A stretch of DNA of 64,000 nucleotides from Stomoxys calcitrans (lineage: Eukaryota; Arthropoda; Insecta; Diptera; Muscidae), in assembly GCF_963082655.1 (NCBI RefSeq), contig NC_081553.1:151149990-151213989 (forward strand). Reading direction: 5' to 3'. The notes under the pieces are model-generated. The model was not told where the DNA came from. It worked only from the letters and a program-made list of their open reading frames with translations, and searched no databases. A program made the translations under genes and the position numbers. Below are positions 38,204-50,291 of the stretch, piece after piece. How positions within the stretch are numbered: position 1 is the stretch's first letter; the number at the start of each line of letters is the position of its first letter.

Positions 38204-39908
38204 CTTTCAAGCGAATTAATCCGATTGCGAATCGGTTAAGTCGTTTACGAGAAAACCGAAAATTACCTATTTCATCTGCACCAATCACTTCCAGAATGAC
38301 CCAACATAAAATTATTCTATATCGCGGAAACGGTGAGTGCTAGGTAGACAAACCCAGTATGGAATTGTAGATATTATTATTGGCTTTCAAACGAATCAAT
38401 CCGATTGCGAATCGGGTAAGTCGTTTCCGAGAAAAACGAAAATTATATATTCCACCAGCACAAGTCACTTCCAGAATGACCCAACATAAAATTATTCTAT
38501 ATCTCGGAAATTGTGAGTGCTATGTAGACAAAACCAGTATGCGATTGTTGACATTATTTTTGGTTTTCATACGAATCAATACGATTGTGAATCGGTTAAG
38601 TCGTTTCTGAGAAAAAACGAAAATTATACATTTCATCTGCACCAGTCACTTCCAGAATGACCCAACAATAAATTATTCTATATCTCGGAAACTGTGAGTG
38701 ATAGGTAGACAAGGCGAGTGTGGGATTGTAGATAATATTATTGGATTTCAAACGAATCAATCCGATTGCAAATCGGTTAAGTCGTTTCCGAGAAAAACGA
38801 AAATTACATATTCCATCCGCACAAGTCACTTCCAGGATGACCCAACTTAAATAATCTATATCTCGGAAACGGTGAGTCCTAGGTAGACAAAACGAGTATG
38901 GAATTGTAGATATTATTATTGGCGAATCGGTTCGTCTTTCTCGGAAACGATTAAATCGACTCGCAATCGGATTGATTCATTATTAAGCCAATAATACTAT
39001 CTACAATTCCATACTTGCCTTCTCTACATAGCACTCACAGTTTCCGAGATAGAGAATAATTTTAGGTTGCGTCATTCTGGAAGTGACTTGTGCGGGTGGA
39101 ATATGTAATTTTCGTCTTTCTCGGAAACTACTGAACCGATTCGCAATCAAGTTGATTCGTTTGAAAGCCAATAATAATATCTACAATTCCATACTTGTTT
39201 TGTCTACATAGCACTCACCGTTCCCGAGATATAGATTATTTTTATGTTGGGTCATTCTGGAAGTGATTTGTGCGGATGGAATATGTAATTTTCGTTTTTC
39301 TCGGAAACGACTTAACCGATTCGCAATCGGATTGATTCGTTTGAAATCCAATAATAATATCTACAATCCCACACTCGCCTTGTCTACCTATCACTCACAG
39401 TTTCCGAGATATAGAATAATTTATTGTTGGGCCATTCTGGAAGTGACTGGTGCAGATGAAATAGATAATTTTCGTTTTTCTCGTAAACGACTTAACCGAT
39501 TTGCAATCGGATTGATTCGCTTGAAAGCCAATAATAATATCTACAATATAATACTTGTTTTGTCTACCTAGCACTCACCGTTTCCGAGATATAGATTATT
39601 TTTAGGTTGGGTCATTCTGGAAGTGACTTGTGCGGATGGAATATGTAATTTTCGTTTTTCTCGGAAACGACTTAACCGATTTGCAATCGGATTGATTCAT
39701 TTGAAAGCCAATAATATTATCTACAATATAAAACTTGTTCTGTCTACCTAGCACTCACCGTTTCCGAGATATAGATTATTTTTAGGTTGGGTCATTCTAG
39801 AAGTGACTTGTGCGGATGAAATATGTAATTTTCGTTTTTCTCGGAAACAACTAAACCGATTCGCAATCGGATTGATTCATTTGAAAGCCAACAATAATAT
39901 CTACAATT
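38025..39908. repeat. Duplication of offset 2,656 bp containing an inverted block (copy 1)
   Basis: Forward satellite, inverted block and forward satellite reappear 2,656 bp downstream. Shared markers include GTAAATGACCTAACC (38,067 and 40,723), the ATTCTTTCAAGCG junction (38,201 and 40,857) and GGTTGGGCCATTC (39,426 and 42,082). Copy 1 has one inverted monomer fewer and one forward monomer more than copy 2, so the outer offset is unchanged. Confidence 0.85.
38204..38932 (-). repeat. Inverted satellite block 1 (about four monomers)
   Basis: Monomers read in reverse: GGTTAAGTCGTTTCCGAGA and CACTTCCAGAATGACCC instead of their complements. The left junction joins forward GGTCATTCT to inverted CTTTCAAGCG with CT shared. 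The right junction reads ATTATTGGC-GAATCGGTT-CGTCTTTCTCGG. There the inverted strand skips about 24 bp and returns to forward orientation next to the CCGATT/AATCGG dyad. Confidence 0.92.
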
Positions 39909-40859
39909 CCGTACTTGTCTTGTCTACTTAGCACCCACTGTTTTTAGGTTGGGTCATTCTGGAAGTGACTTGTGCGGATGGAATATATAATTTTCGTTTT
40001 TTCTCAGAAACGACTTAACCGATTCACAATCGTATTGATTCGTATGAAAACCAAAAATAATGTCTACAATCGCATACTGGTTTTGTCTACATAGCACTCA
40101 CAGTTTCCGAGATATAGAATAATTTTATGTTGGGTCATTCTGGAAGTGACTTGTGCTGGTGGAATATGTAATTTTCGTTTTTCTCGGAAACGACTTAACC
40201 GATTCGCAATCAGATTGATTCGTTTGAAAGCCAATAATAATATCTACAATTCCATACTGGGTTTGTCTACCTAGCACTCACCGTTTCCGAGATATAGAAT
40301 AATTTAATGTTGGGTCATTCTGGAAGTGATTGGTGCAGATGAAATATGTAATTTTCGTTTTTCTCGTAAACGACTTAACCGATTCGCAATCGGATTGATT
40401 CGCTTGAAAGCCAATAATAATATCTACAATATAATACTTGTTTTGTCTACCTAGCACTCACCGTTTCCGAGATATAGATTATTTTTAGGTTGTGTCATTC
40501 TGGAAGTGACTTGTGCTGGTTGAATACGTAATTTTCGTTTTTCTCGGAAACGACTTACCCGATTCGCAATCGGATTGATTCGTTTGAAAGCCAATAATAA
40601 TATCTACAATTCCATACTGGGTTTGTCTACCTAGCACTCACAGTTTCCGAGATATAGAATAATTTTATGTTGGGTCATTCTGGAAGTGATTGGTGCAGAT
40701 GAAATAGGTAATTTTCGTTTTTCTCGTAAATGACCTAACCGATTTGCAATCGGATTGATTCGCTTGAAAGCCAATAATAATATCTACAATATAATACTTG
40801 TTTTGTCTACCTAGCACTCACCGTTTCCGAGATACAGATTATTTTTAGGTTGGGTCATT
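38933..40859 (+). repeat. Forward satellite between the two inverted blocks
   Basis: Normal monomer orientation. Near 39,940 a monomer has lost the segment after CACTG (CACCCACTGTTTTTAGG). The stretch 39,960-40,430 is the closest forward counterpart of part of inverted block 2, making a potential long palindrome. No gene seen. Confidence 0.93.
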
Positions 40860-42564
40860 CTTTCAAGCGAATTAATCCGATTGCGAATCGGTTAAGTCGT
40901 TTACGAGAAAACCGAAAATTACCTATTTCATCTGCACCAATCACTTCCAGAATGACCCAACATAAAATTATTCTATATCGCGGAAACGGTGAGTGCTAGG
41001 TAGACAAACCCAGTATGGAATTGTAGATATTATTATTGGCTTTCAAACGAATCAATCCGATTGCGAATCGGTTAAGTCGTTTCCGAGAAAAACGAAAATT
41101 ACCTATTTCATCTGCACCAATCACTTCCAGAATGACCCAACATAAAATTATTCTATATCTCGGAAACTGTGAGTGCTAGGTAGACAAACCCAGTATGGAA
41201 TTGTAGATGTTATTATTGGCTTTCAAACGAATCAATCCGATTGCGAATCGGGTAAGTCGTTTCCGAGAAAAACGAAAATTACATATTCCACCAGCACAAG
41301 TCACTTCCAGAATGACCCAACATAAAATTATTCTATATCTCGGAAACTGTGAGTGCTATGTAGACAAAACCAGTATGCGATTGTAGACATTATTTTTGGT
41401 TTTCATACGAATCAATACGATTGTGAATCGGTTAAGTCGTTTCTGAGAAAAAACGAAAATTATACATTTCATCTGCACCAGTCACTTCCAGAATGACCCA
41501 ACAATAAATTATTCTATATCTCGGAAACTATGAGTGATAGGTAGACAAGGCGAGTGTGGGATTGTAGATATTATTATTGGATTTCAAACGAATCAATCCG
41601 ATTGCAAATCGGTTAAGTCGTTTCCGAGAAAAACGAAAATTACATATTCCATCCGCACAAGTCACTTCCAGGATGACCCAACTTAAATAATCTATATCTC
41701 GGAAACGGTGAGTCCTAGGTAGACAAAACGAGTATGGAATTGTAGATATTATTATTGGCGAATCGGTTCGTCTTTCTCGGAAACGATTAAATCGACTCGC
41801 AATCGGATTGATTCATTATTAAGCCAATAATACTATCTACAATTCCATACTCGTTTTGTCTACATAGCACTCACCGTTCCCGAGATATAGATTATTTTTA
41901 TGTTGGGTCATTCTGGAAGTGATTTGTGCGGATGGAATATGTAATTTTCGTTTTTCTCGGAAACGACTTAACCGATTCGCAATCGGATTGATTCGTTTGA
42001 AATCCAATAATAATATCTACAATCCCACACTCGCCTTGTCTACCTATCACTCACAGTTTCCGAGATATAGAATAATTTATTGTTGGGCCATTCTGGAAGT
42101 GACTGGTGCAGATGAAATAGATAATTTTCGTTTTTCTCGTAAACGACTTAACCGATTTGCAATCGGATTGATTCGCTTGAAAGCCAATAATAATATCTAC
42201 AATATAATACTTGTTTTGTCTACCTAGCACTCACCGTTTCCGAGATATAGATTATTTTTAGGTTGGGTCATTCTGGAAGTGACTTGTGCGGATGGAATAT
42301 GCAATTTTCGTTTTTCTCGGAAACGACTTAACCGATTTGCAATCGGATTGATTCATTTGAAAGCCAATAATATTATCTACAATATAATACTTGTTCTGTC
42401 TACCTAGCACTCACCGTTTCCGAGATATAGATTATTTTTAGGTTGGGTCATTCTGGAAGTGACTTGTGCGGATGAAATATGTAATTTTCGTTTTTCTCGG
42501 AAACAACTAAACCGATTTGCAATCGGATTGATTCATTTGAAAGCCAACAATAATATCTACAATA
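40680..42564. repeat. Duplication of offset 2,656 bp containing an inverted block (copy 2)
   Basis: Partner of 38,025-39,908. Divergence begins where copy 1 continues CTACAATTCCGTACTTG and copy 2 continues CTACAATATAATACTTG. Confidence 0.85.
40860..41768 (-). repeat. Inverted satellite block 2 (about five monomers)
   Basis: Same left and right junctions as block 1 but one 180-bp monomer longer. The inner marker GGCGAATCGG lies 2,836 bp after its partner rather than 2,656. Its reverse complement follows the order of variants seen in forward satellite at 35.5-36.1 kb and 39.96-40.43 kb. Confidence 0.92.
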
Positions 42565-45500
42565 TAATACTTGTTTTGTCTACCTAGCACTCACCGTTTT
42601 CGAGATATAGATTATTTTTAGGTTGGGTCATTATTGAAGTGACTTGTGCAGATGGAATATGTAATTTTCGTTTTTCTCGGAAACGACTTAACCGATTCAC
42701 AATCGGATCGATTCGTATGAAAGCCAAAAATAATGTCTACAATCCCATACTGGGTTTGTCTACCTAGCACTCAAAGTTTCCGAGATATAGAATAATTTTA
42801 TGTTGGGTCATTCTGGAAGTGACTTGTGCGGATGGAATATGTAATTTTCGTTTTCTCGGAAACGACTTAACAAGATTCACAAAAGTATTGATTCGTTTGA
42901 AAGCCAATAATAATGTATACAAACCCACACTGGTTTTGTCTACCTAGCACTCACAGTTTCCGAGATATAGAATAATTTATTGTTGGGTCATTCTGGAAGT
43001 GACTTGTGCGGATGGAATATGTAATTTTCGTTTTCTCGGAAACGACTTAACCGACTCACAAAAGTATTGATTCGTTTGAAAGCCAATAATAATGTATACA
43101 AACCCACACTGGTTTTGTCTACATAGCAATCTCAGTTTCCGAGATAGAGAATAATTTTATGTTGGGTCATTCTGGAAGTGACTTGTGCTGGTGGAATATG
43201 TAATTTTCGTTTTTCTCGGAAACGACTTAACCGATTCGCAATCGGATTGATTCGTTTGAAAGCCAATAATAATATCTACAATTCCATACTGGGTTTGTCT
43301 ACCTAGCACTCACAGTATCCGAGATAGAGAATAATTTTTGGTTGGGTCATTCTGGAAGTGACTTGTGCGGATGGAACATGTAATTTTCGTCTTTCTCGGA
43401 AACTACTTAACCGATTCGCAATCGGATTGATTCGTTTGAAAGCCAATAATAATATCTACAATTCCATACTGGTTTTATCTACCTAGCACTTACCGTTTCC
43501 GAGATATAGATTATTTAATTTGGGTCACCCTGGAAGTAATATTATCTACAATTCCATGCTCGTATGCAAGCAATGCATGCAATATGCATGCAATAATATT
43601 ATCTACAATTCCATGCTCGTTTTGTTTACCTAGCGCTCACCGTTTCCGAGATATAGATTATTTTTAGGTTAGGTCATTCTGGAAGTGATTTGTGCTGATG
43701 GAATAGCTAATTTTCGTTTTTCTCGGAAACGACTTAACCGATTTGCAATCGGATTGATTCATTTGAAAGCCAACAATAATATCTACAATTCCGTATTTGT
43801 CTTGTCTACTTAGCACCCACTGTTTCCGAAATAGAGAATAATTTTAGGTTGGGTCATTCTGGAAGTGACTTGTGCGGATGGAATATATAATTTTCGTTTT
43901 TTCTCAGAAACGACTTAACCGATTCGCAATCGGATTGATTCGTTTGAAAGCCAATAATAATATCTACAATTCCATACCGGGTTTGTCTACCTAGCACTCA
44001 CCGTTTCCGAGATATAGATTATTTTAGGTTGGGTCATTCTGGAAGTGACTTGTGCAGATGGAATATGTAATTTTCGTTTTTCTCGGAAACGACTTAACCG
44101 ATTCACAATCGGATCGATTCGTATGAAAGCCAAAAATAATGTCTACAATCGCATACTGGTTTTGTCTACATAGCACTTACAGTTTCCGAGATATAGAATA
44201 ATTTTATGTTGGGTCATTCTGGAAGTGACTTGTGCGGATGGAATATGTAATTTTCGTCTTTCTCGGAAACTACTTAACCGATTCGCAATCGGATTGAATC
44301 GTTTGAAAGCCAATAATAATATCTACAATTCCATACTGGTTTTATCTACCTAGCACTTACCGTTTCCGAGATATAGATTATTTAATTTGGGTCATCCTGG
44401 AAGTGACTTGTGCGGATGGAATATGTAATTTTCGTTTTTCTTGGAAACGACTTAACCGATTTGCAATCGGATTGATTCGTTTGAAAGCTAATAATAATAT
44501 CTTCAATTACATACTGGTTTTGTCTACATAGCACTCACCGTTTCCGAGATATAGCTTATTTTTAGGTTAGGTCATTCTGGAAGTGATTTGTGCGGATGGA
44601 ATAGCTAATTTTTGTTTTTCTCGGAAACGACTTAACAGATTTGCAATCGGATTGATTCATTTGAAAGCCAACAATAATATCTACAATTTCGTATTTGTCT
44701 TGTCTACTTAGCACCCACTGTTTCCGAAATAGAGAATAATTTTAGGTTGGGTCATTCTGGAAGTGACTTGTGCGGATGGAATATATAATTTTCGTTTTTT
44801 CTCAGAAACGACTTAACCGATTCACAATCGTATTGATTCGTATGAAAACCAAAAATAATGTCTACAATCCCATACTGGTTTTGTCTACATAGCAATCTCA
44901 GTTTCCGAGATATAGAATAATTTTATGTTGGGTCATTCTGGAAGTGACTTGTGCTGGTGGAATATGTAATTTTCGTTTTTCTCGGAAACGACTTAACCGA
45001 CTCGCAATCGGATTGATTCGTTTGAAAGCTAATAATAATATCTACAATTACATACTAGTTTTGTCTACATAGCACTCACCGTTTCCGAGATATAGATTAT
45101 TTTTAGGTTAGGTCATTCTGGAAGTGATTTGTGCGGATGGAATAGGTAATTTTCGTTTTTCTCGGAAACGACTTAACCGATTTGCAATCGGATTGATTCA
45201 ATTGAAAGCCAACAATAATATCTACAATTCCGTATTTGTCTTGTCTACTTAGCACCCACTGTTTCCGAAATATAGAATAATTTTAGGTTGGGTCATTCTG
45301 GAAGTGACTTGTGCGGATGGAATATATAATTTTCGTTTTTTCTCAGAAACGACTTAACCGATTCACAATCGTATTGATTCGTATGAAAACCAAAAATAAT
45401 GTTTACAATCGCATACTGGTTTTGTCTACATAGCACTTACAGTTTCCGAGATATAGAATAATTTTAGGTTGGGTCATTCTGGAAGGGACTTGTGCTGGTG

Positions 45501-48500
45501 GAATATGTAATTTTCGTTTTTCTCGGAAACGACTTAACCGATTCGCAATCGGATTGATTCGTTTGAAAGCCAATAATAATATCTACAATTCCATACTGGG
45601 TTTGTCTACCTAGCACTCACCGTTTCCGAGATATAGAATAATTTAATGTTGGGTCATTCTGGAAGTGACTGGTGCAGATTAAATAGGTAATTTTCGTTTT
45701 TCTCGTAAACGACTTAACCGATTCGCAATCGGATTGATTCGCTTGAAAGCCAATAATAATATCTACAATATAATACTTGTTTTGTCGACCTAGCACTCAC
45801 CGTTTCCGAGATATAGATTATTTTAGGTTGGGTCATTCTGGAAGTGACTTGTGCAGATGGAATATGTAATTTTCGTTTTTCTCGGAAACGACTTAACCGA
45901 TTCACAATCGGATCGATTCGTATGAAAGCCAAAAATAATGTCTACAATCCCATACTGGTTTTGTCTACATAGCGATCTCAGTTTCCGAGATATAGAATAA
46001 TTTTATGTTGGGTCATTCTGGAAGTGACTTGTGCTGGTGGAATATGTAATTTTCGTTTTTCTCGCAAACGACTTAACCGATTCGCAATCGGATTGATTCG
46101 TTTGAAAACCAATAATAATATCTACAATTCCATACTGGGTTTGTCTACCTAGCACTCACAGTTTCCAAGATATAGAATAATTTTATGTTGGGTCATTCTG
46201 GAAGTGACTTGTGCGGATGGAATATGTAATTTTCGTTTTCTCGGAAACGACTTAACCGATTCACAATAGTATTGATTCGTTTGAAAGTTAATAATAATGT
46301 CTACAATCCCACACTGATTTTGTCTACATAGCACTCACAGTTTCCGAGATATAGAATAATTTTACGTTGGGTCATTCTGAAAGTGACTTGTGCGGATGGA
46401 ATATGTAATTTTCGTCTTTCTCGGAAACGATTAAATCGACTTGCAATCGGATTGATTCATTCGAAAGCCAATAATAATATCTACAATTCCATACTTGCCT
46501 TGTCTACCTAGCACTCACAGTTTCCGAGATATAGAATAATTTTATGTTGGGTCATTCTGGAAGTGACTTGTGCGGATGGAATATATAATTTTCGTTTTCT
46601 CGGAAACGACTTAACCGATTCACAAAGGTATTGATTCGTTTGAAAGCCAATAATAATGTATACAAACTCACACTGGTTTTGCCTACATAGCAATCTCAGT
46701 TTCCGAGATATAGAATAATTTTATCTTGGGTCATTCTGGAAGTGACTTGTGCTGGTGGAATATGTAATTTTCGTGTTTCTCGGAAACGACTTAACCGATT
46801 CGCAATCGGATTGATTCGTTTGAAAGCCAATAATAATATCTACAATTCCATACTGGGTTTGCCTACCTAGCACTCACAGTTTCCGAGATAGAGAATAATT
46901 TTTGGTTGGGTCATTCTGGAAGTGACTTGTGCGGATGGAATATGTAATTTTCGTCTTTCTCGGAAACTACTTAACCGATTCGCAATCGGATTGATTCGTT
47001 TGAAAGCCAATAATAATATCTACAATTCCATACTCGATTTGTCTACCTAGGACTCACCGTTTCCGAGATATAGATTATTTAAATTGGGTCATCCTGGAAG
47101 TGACTTGTGCGGATGGAATATGTAATTTTCGTTTTTCTTGGAAACGACTTAACCGATTTGCAATCGGATTGATTCGTTTGAAAGCTAATAATAATATCTA
47201 CAATTACATACTGGTTTTGTCTACATAGCACTCACCGTTTCCGAGATATAGATTATTTTTAGGTTAGGTCATTCTGGAAGTGATTTGTGCGGATGGAATA
47301 GCTAATTTTCGTTTTTCTCGGAAACGACTTAACCGATTTGCAATCGGATTGATTCATTTGAAAGCCAACAATAATATCTACAATTCCGTATTTGTCTTGT
47401 CTACTTAGCACCCACTGTTTCCGAAATAGAGAATAATTTTATGTTGGGTCATTCTGGAAGTGACTTGTGCGGATGGAATATGTAATTTTCGTTTTTCTCG
47501 GAAACGACTTAACCGATTCGCAATCGGATTGATTCGTTTGAAAGCCAATAATAATATCTACAATTCCATACTGGGTTTGTCTACCTAGCACTCATAGTTT
47601 CCAAGATATAGAATAATTTTATGTTGGGTCATTCTGGAAGTGACTTGTGCGGATGGAATATGTAATTTTCGTCTTTCTCGGAAACGACTTAACCGATTCA
47701 CAATAGTATTGATTCGTTTGAAAGTTACTAATAATGTCTACAATCCCACACTGATTTTGTCTACATAGCACTCACAGTTTCCGAGATAGAGAATAATTTT
47801 ACGTTGGGTCATTCTGAAAGTGCCTTGTGCGGATGGAATATGTAATTTTCGTCTTTCTCGGAAACGATTAAATCGACTGGCAATCGGATTGATTCATTCG
47901 AAAGCCAATAATAATATCTACAATTCCATACTTGCCTTGTCTACCCAGCACTCACAGTTTCCGAGATAGAGGATAATTTTAGGTTGGGTCATTCTGGAAG
48001 TGACTTGTGCGGATGGAATATGTAATTTTCGTTTTTTTCGGAAACGACTTAACCGATTTGCAATCGGATTGATTCGTTTGAAAGCTAATAATAATATCTA
48101 CAATTCCATACTGGTTTTGTCTACCTAGCACTCACCGTTTCCGAGATATAGATTATTTTTAGGTTGGGTCATTCTGGAAGTGATTTGTGCGGATGGAATA
48201 TGTAATTTTCGTTTTTCTCGGAAACGACTTAACCGATTCGCAATCGGATTGATTGATTTGAAACCCAATAATAATATCTACAATCCCACACTCGCCTTGT
48301 CTACGTATCACTCACAGTTTCCGAGATATACAATAATTTATTGTTGGGTCATTCTGGAAGTGACTGGTGCAGATGAAATAGGTAATTTTCGTTTTTCTCG
48401 TAAACGACATAACCGATTTGCAATCGGATTGATTCGCTTGAAAGCCAATAATAATATCCAAATATAATACTTGTTTTGTCTACCTAACACTCACCGTTTC

Positions 48501-48689
48501 CGACATATAGATTATTTTTAGGTTGGGTCATTCTGGAAGTGACTTGTGCGGATGGAATATGTAATTTTCGTTTTTCTCGGAAACGACTTAACCGATTTGC
48601 AATCGGATTGATTCATTTGAAAGCCAATAATATTATCTACAATTCCATACTCGTTTTGTCTACCTAGGACTCACCGTTTCCGAGATATG
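41769..48689 (+). repeat. Satellite array, segment 5
   Basis: Forward monomers up to the Tc1 element. A recurring multi-monomer motif includes CCGTATTTGTCTTGTCTACTTAG and CACCCACTGTTTCCGAAATAG (near 43,790, 44,690, 45,230 and 47,390). One rearranged monomer with foreign-looking sequence lies at 43,537-43,620. No gene seen. Confidence 0.95.
43531..43620 (+). repeat. Rearranged monomer with ATGCAT-rich insert
   Basis: GGAAGT is fused directly to AATATTATCTACAATTCCATG, which deletes the middle of a monomer. The stretch TAATATTATCTACAATTCC then occurs twice (from 43,537 and from 43,594) around a 31-bp segment at 43,563-43,593. That segment contains two ATGCAT palindromes and GCATGCAA repeats not found elsewhere in the satellite. 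It looks like a repaired break with filler DNA. Confidence 0.85.
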
Positions 48690-48716
48690 CAGCGGTCAAA
48701 AAAAGTATTCATCATT
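48690..48716 (+). repeat. Tc1 left terminal inverted repeat (outer)
   Basis: CAGCGGTC, seven As, then GTATTCATCATT: 27 bp, an exact reverse complement of 50,292-50,318. Confidence 0.96.
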
Positions 48717-48886
48717 AGCAAAATTGATAATAAATTCACTTATTTTGGGTAATTGAAGAAAATTTAAAGTAAACAAATAATGCAGTTTTATGCAATAGTT
48801 TATTTTTCGTAATATGTTTTAAAATAAATTCAAAAAATAAATTTAATTAGCGCAAAAAATGCAATTTTATATAATAACACCAAAAA

Positions 48887-48911
48887 CAGAACAAAAAAAG
48901 TATTCATCATT
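48887..48911 (+). repeat. Tc1 left inner direct repeat
   Basis: CAGAAC, seven As, then GTATTCATCATT. It repeats the outer terminus with changes confined to the first bases and lies about 197 bp inside it. In IR/DR elements both copies bind transposase. Confidence 0.9.
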
Positions 48912-49039
48912 GATGTGCTATCATCAAAGTCAAATTCAAATATTATTTGGGAATCCCCCTTTTCTGTTTTATTTAGTAAAGGAGGCTTTGCCCTTGACAG
49001 CAAATATTTAATTTCATTGAAAATATAGTTTTTGTCAAA

Positions 49040-50053
49040 ATGGGTCGTAAGCAAAACGAGGTTTCTGATGAGGTAAAAGTTTTGATAATAAAACACCACA
49101 GGAATGGTTTAACTCAAAAAACTATCAGTGAAATATTAAATAGACCACGATCTACTATACAATCCATCATCAGAAAGTGGACAGAAACGAAAACTGTTGA
49201 CAATAAACCAAGATCTGGTCGACCAAAAGCACTTTCAGTTGGAGATGTGCGTTGGCTAGTGCGGCAAGTTCAGAAAACTCCGAAGACAAATGCGACCATT
49301 CTTCGTAAAAACACTATGGAATATTTAGGGAAGGAAGTTACTACACAAACAATTCGAAATACACTCAAAAGGCATAGTTACAGAGGAAGAACTGCACGTA
49401 AGAAGCCCTTTATAAATAAAATAAACCGAGTGAAAAGGCTAAACTTCGCAAAAATGTATGTAAAACAGCCCGAATTATTTTGGAAAACAGTCATTTTTGC
49501 AGACGAGAGCAAGTTTAATCTTTTTGGGTTCGATGGAAAGGTCATAGTGTACAGAAAACCAAATACAGAGCTTGAAGAACGAAACACAGTTGCTACTGTA
49601 AAACATGGTGGAGGTGGTTTAATGGTTTGGAGGTGTATGGCGGCTTCAGGAGCGGGAAATCTTGAAATTATTAATGGAGTAATGGATCATAAGTATTACA
49701 TTGACATTTTAAAGAGGAATTTAAAAGATAGTGCTGTAAAACTTGGGCTTGGTAATAACTTTCAATATTATCAAGATAATGACCCCAAACATTCTGCTTT
49801 AAATACCAAGATGTGGATGCTGTATAACTGCCCCAAAGTCATTAAAACTCCTCCTCAAAGTCCCGACTTGAACCCAATTGAACATCTTTGGGAACATCTC
49901 GAACGCAAATTGAGAACGCGCAATTTTTCGAGCAAGAGTCAAATGCAACAGGTGATAATGGAGGAATGGACTAATATAGACCAAAATATAACCGCTAAAT
50001 TAGTCCAATCGATGTCAAACCGTTTAAAAGAAGTTATAAGACGCGGTGGTTGA
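49040..50053 (+). CDS. Tc1-family DD34E transposase
   Basis: A 337-aa uninterrupted frame, the usual length for Tc1 transposases. It cuts the element out and inserts it at TA. Residues about 1-110 form the paired-type DNA-binding region with two helix-turn-helix units; a GRPR-like SGRPK lies at 59-63 between them. The catalytic domain has D155 in IFADES, D246 in YYQDND and E281 in DLNPIEHLW. The second D and the E are separated by 34 residues, which defines DD34E. The ATG has a favourable context (CAAAATGG, A at -3 and G at +4) and nothing upstream in frame extends it convincingly. A possible AATAAA polyadenylation signal follows at 50,160. No frameshift or premature stop, so it may be active. 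Confidence 0.97.
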   Translation: MGRKQNEVSDEVKVLIIKHHRNGLTQKTISEILNRPRSTIQSIIRKWTETKTVDNKPRSGRPKALSVGDVRWLVRQVQKTPKTNATILRKNTMEYLGKEVTTQTIRNTLKRHSYRGRTARKKPFINKINRVKRLNFAKMYVKQPELFWKTVIFADESKFNLFGFDGKVIVYRKPNTELEERNTVATVKHGGGGLMVWRCMAASGAGNLEIINGVMDHKYYIDILKRNLKDSAVKLGLGNNFQYYQDNDPKHSALNTKMWMLYNCPKVIKTPPQSPDLNPIEHLWEHLERKLRTRNFSSKSQMQQVIMEEWTNIDQNITAKLVQSMSNRLKEVIRRGG

Positions 50054-50108
50054 ATAACAAAGTATTAATTTTTTTAAATTATGTTATTTATTTTTTTGTT
50101 TTTTTTGC

Positions 50109-50138
50109 AATGATGAATACTTTTTTTGTGTTCAGCTG
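50109..50138 (-). repeat. Tc1 right inner direct repeat
   Basis: AATGATGAATAC plus seven Ts, then GTGTTCAGCTG. It is the internal counterpart of the right terminus, about 183 bp inside it. Confidence 0.88.
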
Positions 50139-50159
50139 TAAAATGGCCCTTTTTGTTCC

Positions 50160-50165
50160 AATAAA
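50160..50165 (+). terminator. Possible polyadenylation signal of the transposase gene
   Basis: AATAAA about 107 bp after the stop codon, within the element. This is a motif match only; AT-rich sequence gives such matches by chance. Confidence 0.4.
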
Positions 50166-50291
50166 TACTATTTTTTTCTTTAAAAACAATGAAATTGTGT
50201 ACATATATATCACACAAGCACTACTGCATCATTAGTTTAATATGTTTTTATTCCAATTGTCTTTTGTAGACTTATTAAAAAAAAAACATTG

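Noticed and set aside
38204..38932. Inverted block as an independent mobile element
   Set aside because: It has no terminal repeats, target duplication or non-satellite content. It consists of ordinary monomers in reverse.
48830..49099. 89-aa minus-strand frame at the left end of the Tc1 element
   Set aside because: It lies in AT-rich non-coding DNA spanning the inner repeat and overlaps the transposase start; hydrophobic low-complexity translation with no family resemblance.
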